In this document: positions 61,754-64,000 of the stretch, in pieces
Layout: each line of letters starts with the position of its first letter
Position numbering within the stretch: position 1 is the first letter of the stretch
From: Ignavibacteria bacterium
GTDB lineage: Bacteria > Bacteroidota > Ignavibacteria > Ignavibacteriales > Melioribacteraceae
Assembly: GCA_009773205.1 (NCBI GenBank)
Contig: WPAE01000004.1
Coordinates: 1 to 64,000 of the forward strand
Length of the DNA stretch: 64,000 bases
Direction: 5' to 3'
Made by a program: the position numbers and the translations under genes
Notes under the pieces: generated by a model
What the model was told of the DNA's origin: nothing
The model's database searches: none
What the model saw: the letters and a program-made list of their open reading frames with translations, nothing else

Positions 61754-63073
61754 TTATTTGCCTATTGATTTATCAAGTTTTGCTTTAGCTAATTCACAAT
61801 CAACAGTTGATGTTGATAAATTAGTCTTTGCAGTTATCAAAGCCGTTTCCGCATCAATAACATCTGAGCCGGCAGCTAAACCGTTTTTAAATTTTCCGGA
61901 AGTAACTCGCATATTTTCTTCAGCTTGTTTTACAGTTAATTCCGCAAGCGCTACTTTCTTATAAGCCTGTTTCAAGTTCAAGTAGTTTTGAGTTACTTCG
62001 AGAGCAATTCCATCTTTAATCATTCCTAAGCCATCTTTAGCTTGTGCTGCTGTTGCTTCTGCTTGGTCTGTTTGATGCGCTGTTGTCATCCAATCCCAAA
62101 CATTCATACTAAAATTTACACCTGCATCCCAAGTTGCATCAAACTCATTTTGTACAGGCATAATTCTTTGGTTAGGCTTGCTGTAGTAATAATTTCCATA
62201 TAAACTTACCTGCGGGTACCAAGAAGATTTTGCTAAAGTAATTCCTGCTTCGCTTGCTTTAACTCTTGCATCAGCGGCTTTAACTTCGGCTCTGTTTGTG
62301 GCAGCGTCAAAAATTAATTTGTCAAGATCATCATAACTTGCTTCGGTTAAACGCGCAGAAGATGCTACCGTTATTTGTGTGTTAAGAGATATCCCTATTG
62401 TGCTGTTGAGAGCAACCATAGCAAGTGTAACAGCATTTTCTGCTTCCATCTGCCGGTACATTACATTCGATAGCTGCACTTCCAATTTCAAAACATCATT
62501 CTTTGTCAGCATTCCATTTTTTACAAGATTATTAGCATCTTCCAAATGAGCTTTAACTTGGTCAACAGTTTCATCCATCACTTTTTTGAATTGCGAAGCT
62601 TTGTATAAACTCCAATAAGCATTTTTGATGTTAAATATCAGATCGCTCTTCTCTTTGTTGTATTCTTCATTAGTTGCGTTAGAAAGTTGTTCGTTCAGTT
62701 CGAGATTACCAAGCAGGCGGAATCCGGTAAACAAAGGCTGTGCAAAAGTTGCCTGCGCACCCCAACTATCAAAAATCCCTGGCGCAATTGGAAATGAACC
62801 GAACGGGGTAGAAATAACAAAAGGATCAACTTCGCTTAGCCTTGTATAACGCGCGTTAAATTTAAGCGAGGGCAGTCTTAGCGCATTTGCTTCTTTTACT
62901 TTTGCTTCTGCACCCTTAACTTTCATCAATGATGAGTGAAGTATTTTACTGTTCTGCAATCCGGTTTCTATTGCATGCTCAACGGTAAGCAAAATTTTTT
63001 CTTGTGCAGTTACAATAGAAGCGGCTGTAAAAACGAGTAATATAACCGCTGCTTTAATTTTATTTAATATCAT
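61754..63073 (-). CDS. TolC family outer-membrane efflux channel
   Basis: A 439-residue outer-membrane efflux protein. After the signal peptide (AAVILLVFTAASIVTAQ), two TolC-type repeats are visible, each with long helices (LPSLKFNARYTRLSE; SSWYPQVSLYGNYYYSKP) and the terminal DVIDAETALITAKTNL. It forms the exit duct of the tripartite pump. It follows tetR by 18 bases, so the whole cluster is one operon on the minus strand. Confidence 0.92.
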   Translation of the reverse strand: MILNKIKAAVILLVFTAASIVTAQEKILLTVEHAIETGLQNSKILHSSLMKVKGAEAKVKEANALRLPSLKFNARYTRLSEVDPFVISTPFGSFPIAPGIFDSWGAQATFAQPLFTGFRLLGNLELNEQLSNATNEEYNKEKSDLIFNIKNAYWSLYKASQFKKVMDETVDQVKAHLEDANNLVKNGMLTKNDVLKLEVQLSNVMYRQMEAENAVTLAMVALNSTIGISLNTQITVASSARLTEASYDDLDKLIFDAATNRAEVKAADARVKASEAGITLAKSSWYPQVSLYGNYYYSKPNQRIMPVQNEFDATWDAGVNFSMNVWDWMTTAHQTDQAEATAAQAKDGLGMIKDGIALEVTQNYLNLKQAYKKVALAELTVKQAEENMRVTSGKFKNGLAAGSDVIDAETALITAKTNLSTSTVDCELAKAKLDKSIGK

Positions 63074-63091
63074 AAATTTGATTCTCCCTAC

Positions 63092-63706
63092 TTATATTGA
63101 TTTATAATTTTCTCTTCCTGCGGCTGTAAATATTCCCTCAAACAAAATTTTTAATATGTCTCGGAAGGCTTGATCTGCAGAGACAGGCAGCTTTGCAAGT
63201 ACTTTGGGATTTAGTAAGCTTTGAATGGAAGCCACATAAGCTGCAACCACAACATCGTTATTAATATCCGACCGAAAAATTCCATCTTCAATTCCATCTT
63301 CAATTAGTTTAGAAAGATGTTTGTGAGCTTTTTTAGATCGAAATTCTTCTATATCGCACCAAATAGCTGGGTGGCTTTTCATTAAATCGTGAACCATTGG
63401 TTCTTCAAGTTTTGCAGCTTGTTTAGCAATAAAATTCATGAACTCTTTAAGCTTTTCTATGAAAGTAATGTTTTGTCTCGACATCAGTCCTTCTATAAAT
63501 GCATCAACTTCGCACTTATGTGTATGTATAAGTTCTTTAAGAACATGCTCTTTGTTTGAAAAGTATTTGTACAGTGTTTTTTTGCTTATTCCAAGCTCAT
63601 ATGAAATTTCTTCCATTGTAACCTTTGAAAAGCCAAACTTGCGGAACAATTCATCTGCTTTTTGAACTATACGTTGTTTTATCTCTTTTTCCTCATTCAT
63701 TCTCAC
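63092..63706 (-). CDS. TetR/AcrR family transcriptional regulator
   Basis: A 204-residue repressor. The N-terminal helix-turn-helix is FGFSKVTMEEISYELGISKKTLYKYFSNKEHVL (about residues 24-56), which matches TetR proteins closely. The C-terminal ligand-binding helices are variable. As first gene of the TolC-adaptor-RND operon it very probably represses its own operon and releases it when a pump substrate binds. AAAGGAGAG precedes the ATG. A perfect inverted repeat upstream is its probable operator. Confidence 0.93.
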   Translation of the reverse strand: MRMNEEKEIKQRIVQKADELFRKFGFSKVTMEEISYELGISKKTLYKYFSNKEHVLKELIHTHKCEVDAFIEGLMSRQNITFIEKLKEFMNFIAKQAAKLEEPMVHDLMKSHPAIWCDIEEFRSKKAHKHLSKLIEDGIEDGIFRSDINNDVVVAAYVASIQSLLNPKVLAKLPVSADQAFRDILKILFEGIFTAAGRENYKSI

Positions 63707-63751
63707 TCTCCTTTTAATTAATTATCAACACAAATAGCTCGTTAACAGTTC

Positions 63752-63787
63752 CATTGGAAACGATATGTGTTTTAGTCGTTTCCAATG
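63752..63787. promoter_or_regulatory. Probable TetR operator
   Basis: CATTGGAAACGA (63752-63763) and TCGTTTCCAATG (63776-63787) are perfect 12-base inverted repeats separated by 12 bases, about 46 bases upstream of the tetR ATG. Size, symmetry and position fit an autoregulatory operator of the efflux operon. Confidence 0.75.
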
Positions 63788-64000
63788 CAGCATAAGTTCC
63801 CATATTTTAAAAATAATTGTTCAAAAAATGCAATTACTGTGTTTAGGAGAAATGTCTTATGAATTCTATTTCTCTTTTCCCAAAGAGAAAATATAATGTA
63901 AGGTTAGGGTACCTCTAAAAGTTAGCATTTTAAAAATTTTAACGCGGAGTTCACAAAGAAAAAGCAAAGCTCACAAAGGATGTTGATATTTTTAGAGGCA

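Noticed and set aside
1-64000. tRNA, rRNA and CRISPR arrays
   Set aside because: Reading both strands I found no cloverleaf with conserved TTCGA loops, no rRNA blocks and no regularly spaced direct repeats. The attC-like copies are too few and too long for CRISPR.

Overview
The window looks like a chromosomal segment of an Ignavibacteria/Chlorobi-type member of the Bacteroidota group. The supporting signs are low GC with AT-rich codon use, a type IX secretion C-terminal sorting domain of the YPNPFNP type on an exported sugar dehydrogenase (24100-25602), many secreted TPR and outer-membrane proteins, Bacteroidota-type ECF sigma/anti-sigma neighbours, and GC-rich palindromic repeats scattered between genes. 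The assignment is inference from gene content. I saw no rRNA, no convincing tRNA and no CRISPR array.

Layout. 1-1740 is an integron-like cassette array. One cassette carries a RHH antitoxin with a MazF-like toxin that has lost its start or frame; a second carries a small membrane protein. Each cassette is bounded by its own pair of complementary arms (266-276 with 921-931; 1130-1140 with 1528-1538). A conserved repeat of about 215 bp separates the genes. 1770-9718 is ordinary chromosome: lemA, a TPM-domain protein, ferredoxin, a nuclease-like membrane protein, EEP hydrolase, MBL hydrolase, Rieske protein, queG, trxB and a small membrane protein. 9897-18214 holds an ECF sigma/anti-sigma pair, then a tight run with overlapping genes: era, EamA transporter, acyP, ispF, DedA, lnt, threonine aldolase, hotdog thioesterase and a DEDD exonuclease. 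18869-30530 has lpd, a TPR protein, a decayed S9 peptidase, a beta-barrel protein, fba, a T9SS-exported sugar dehydrogenase, two thioredoxin-fold proteins, an exported YciI protein, class II photolyase and cstA.

30622-34148 (minus strand) is a restriction-modification island. Its C5 DNA methyltransferase is split into an N-terminal part (motifs I-VIII) and a C-terminal part (motifs IX-X). A DUF3883-like nuclease candidate and a small Cys-rich protein lie between the two parts, and an NgoFVII-like PLD endonuclease and Vsr follow. 34276-35445 is a secreted C1 peptidase. 36028-42605 is an SPFH protein followed 11 bp later by a giant 1866-residue protein. That protein appears to fuse a degenerate aminotransferase fold, an intact PLP aminotransferase and a phosphoenolpyruvate-carboxylase-like region; it is the most unusual gene in the window.

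42689-56488 carries TPR proteins, a lone TrpF, a GNAT enzyme, Trm112, a FAD-linked oxidase, clpX, an asparagine-synthetase-B-like exported protein, FAH and FmdB proteins, an M49 lipoprotein peptidase, an ArsC/Spx-like protein, a HAD hydrolase and a YefM/YoeB toxin-antitoxin pair. 57447-63706 is a TetR - TolC - membrane fusion protein - RND efflux operon on the minus strand. A perfect 12-bp inverted repeat upstream of tetR (63752-63787) is a strong operator candidate.
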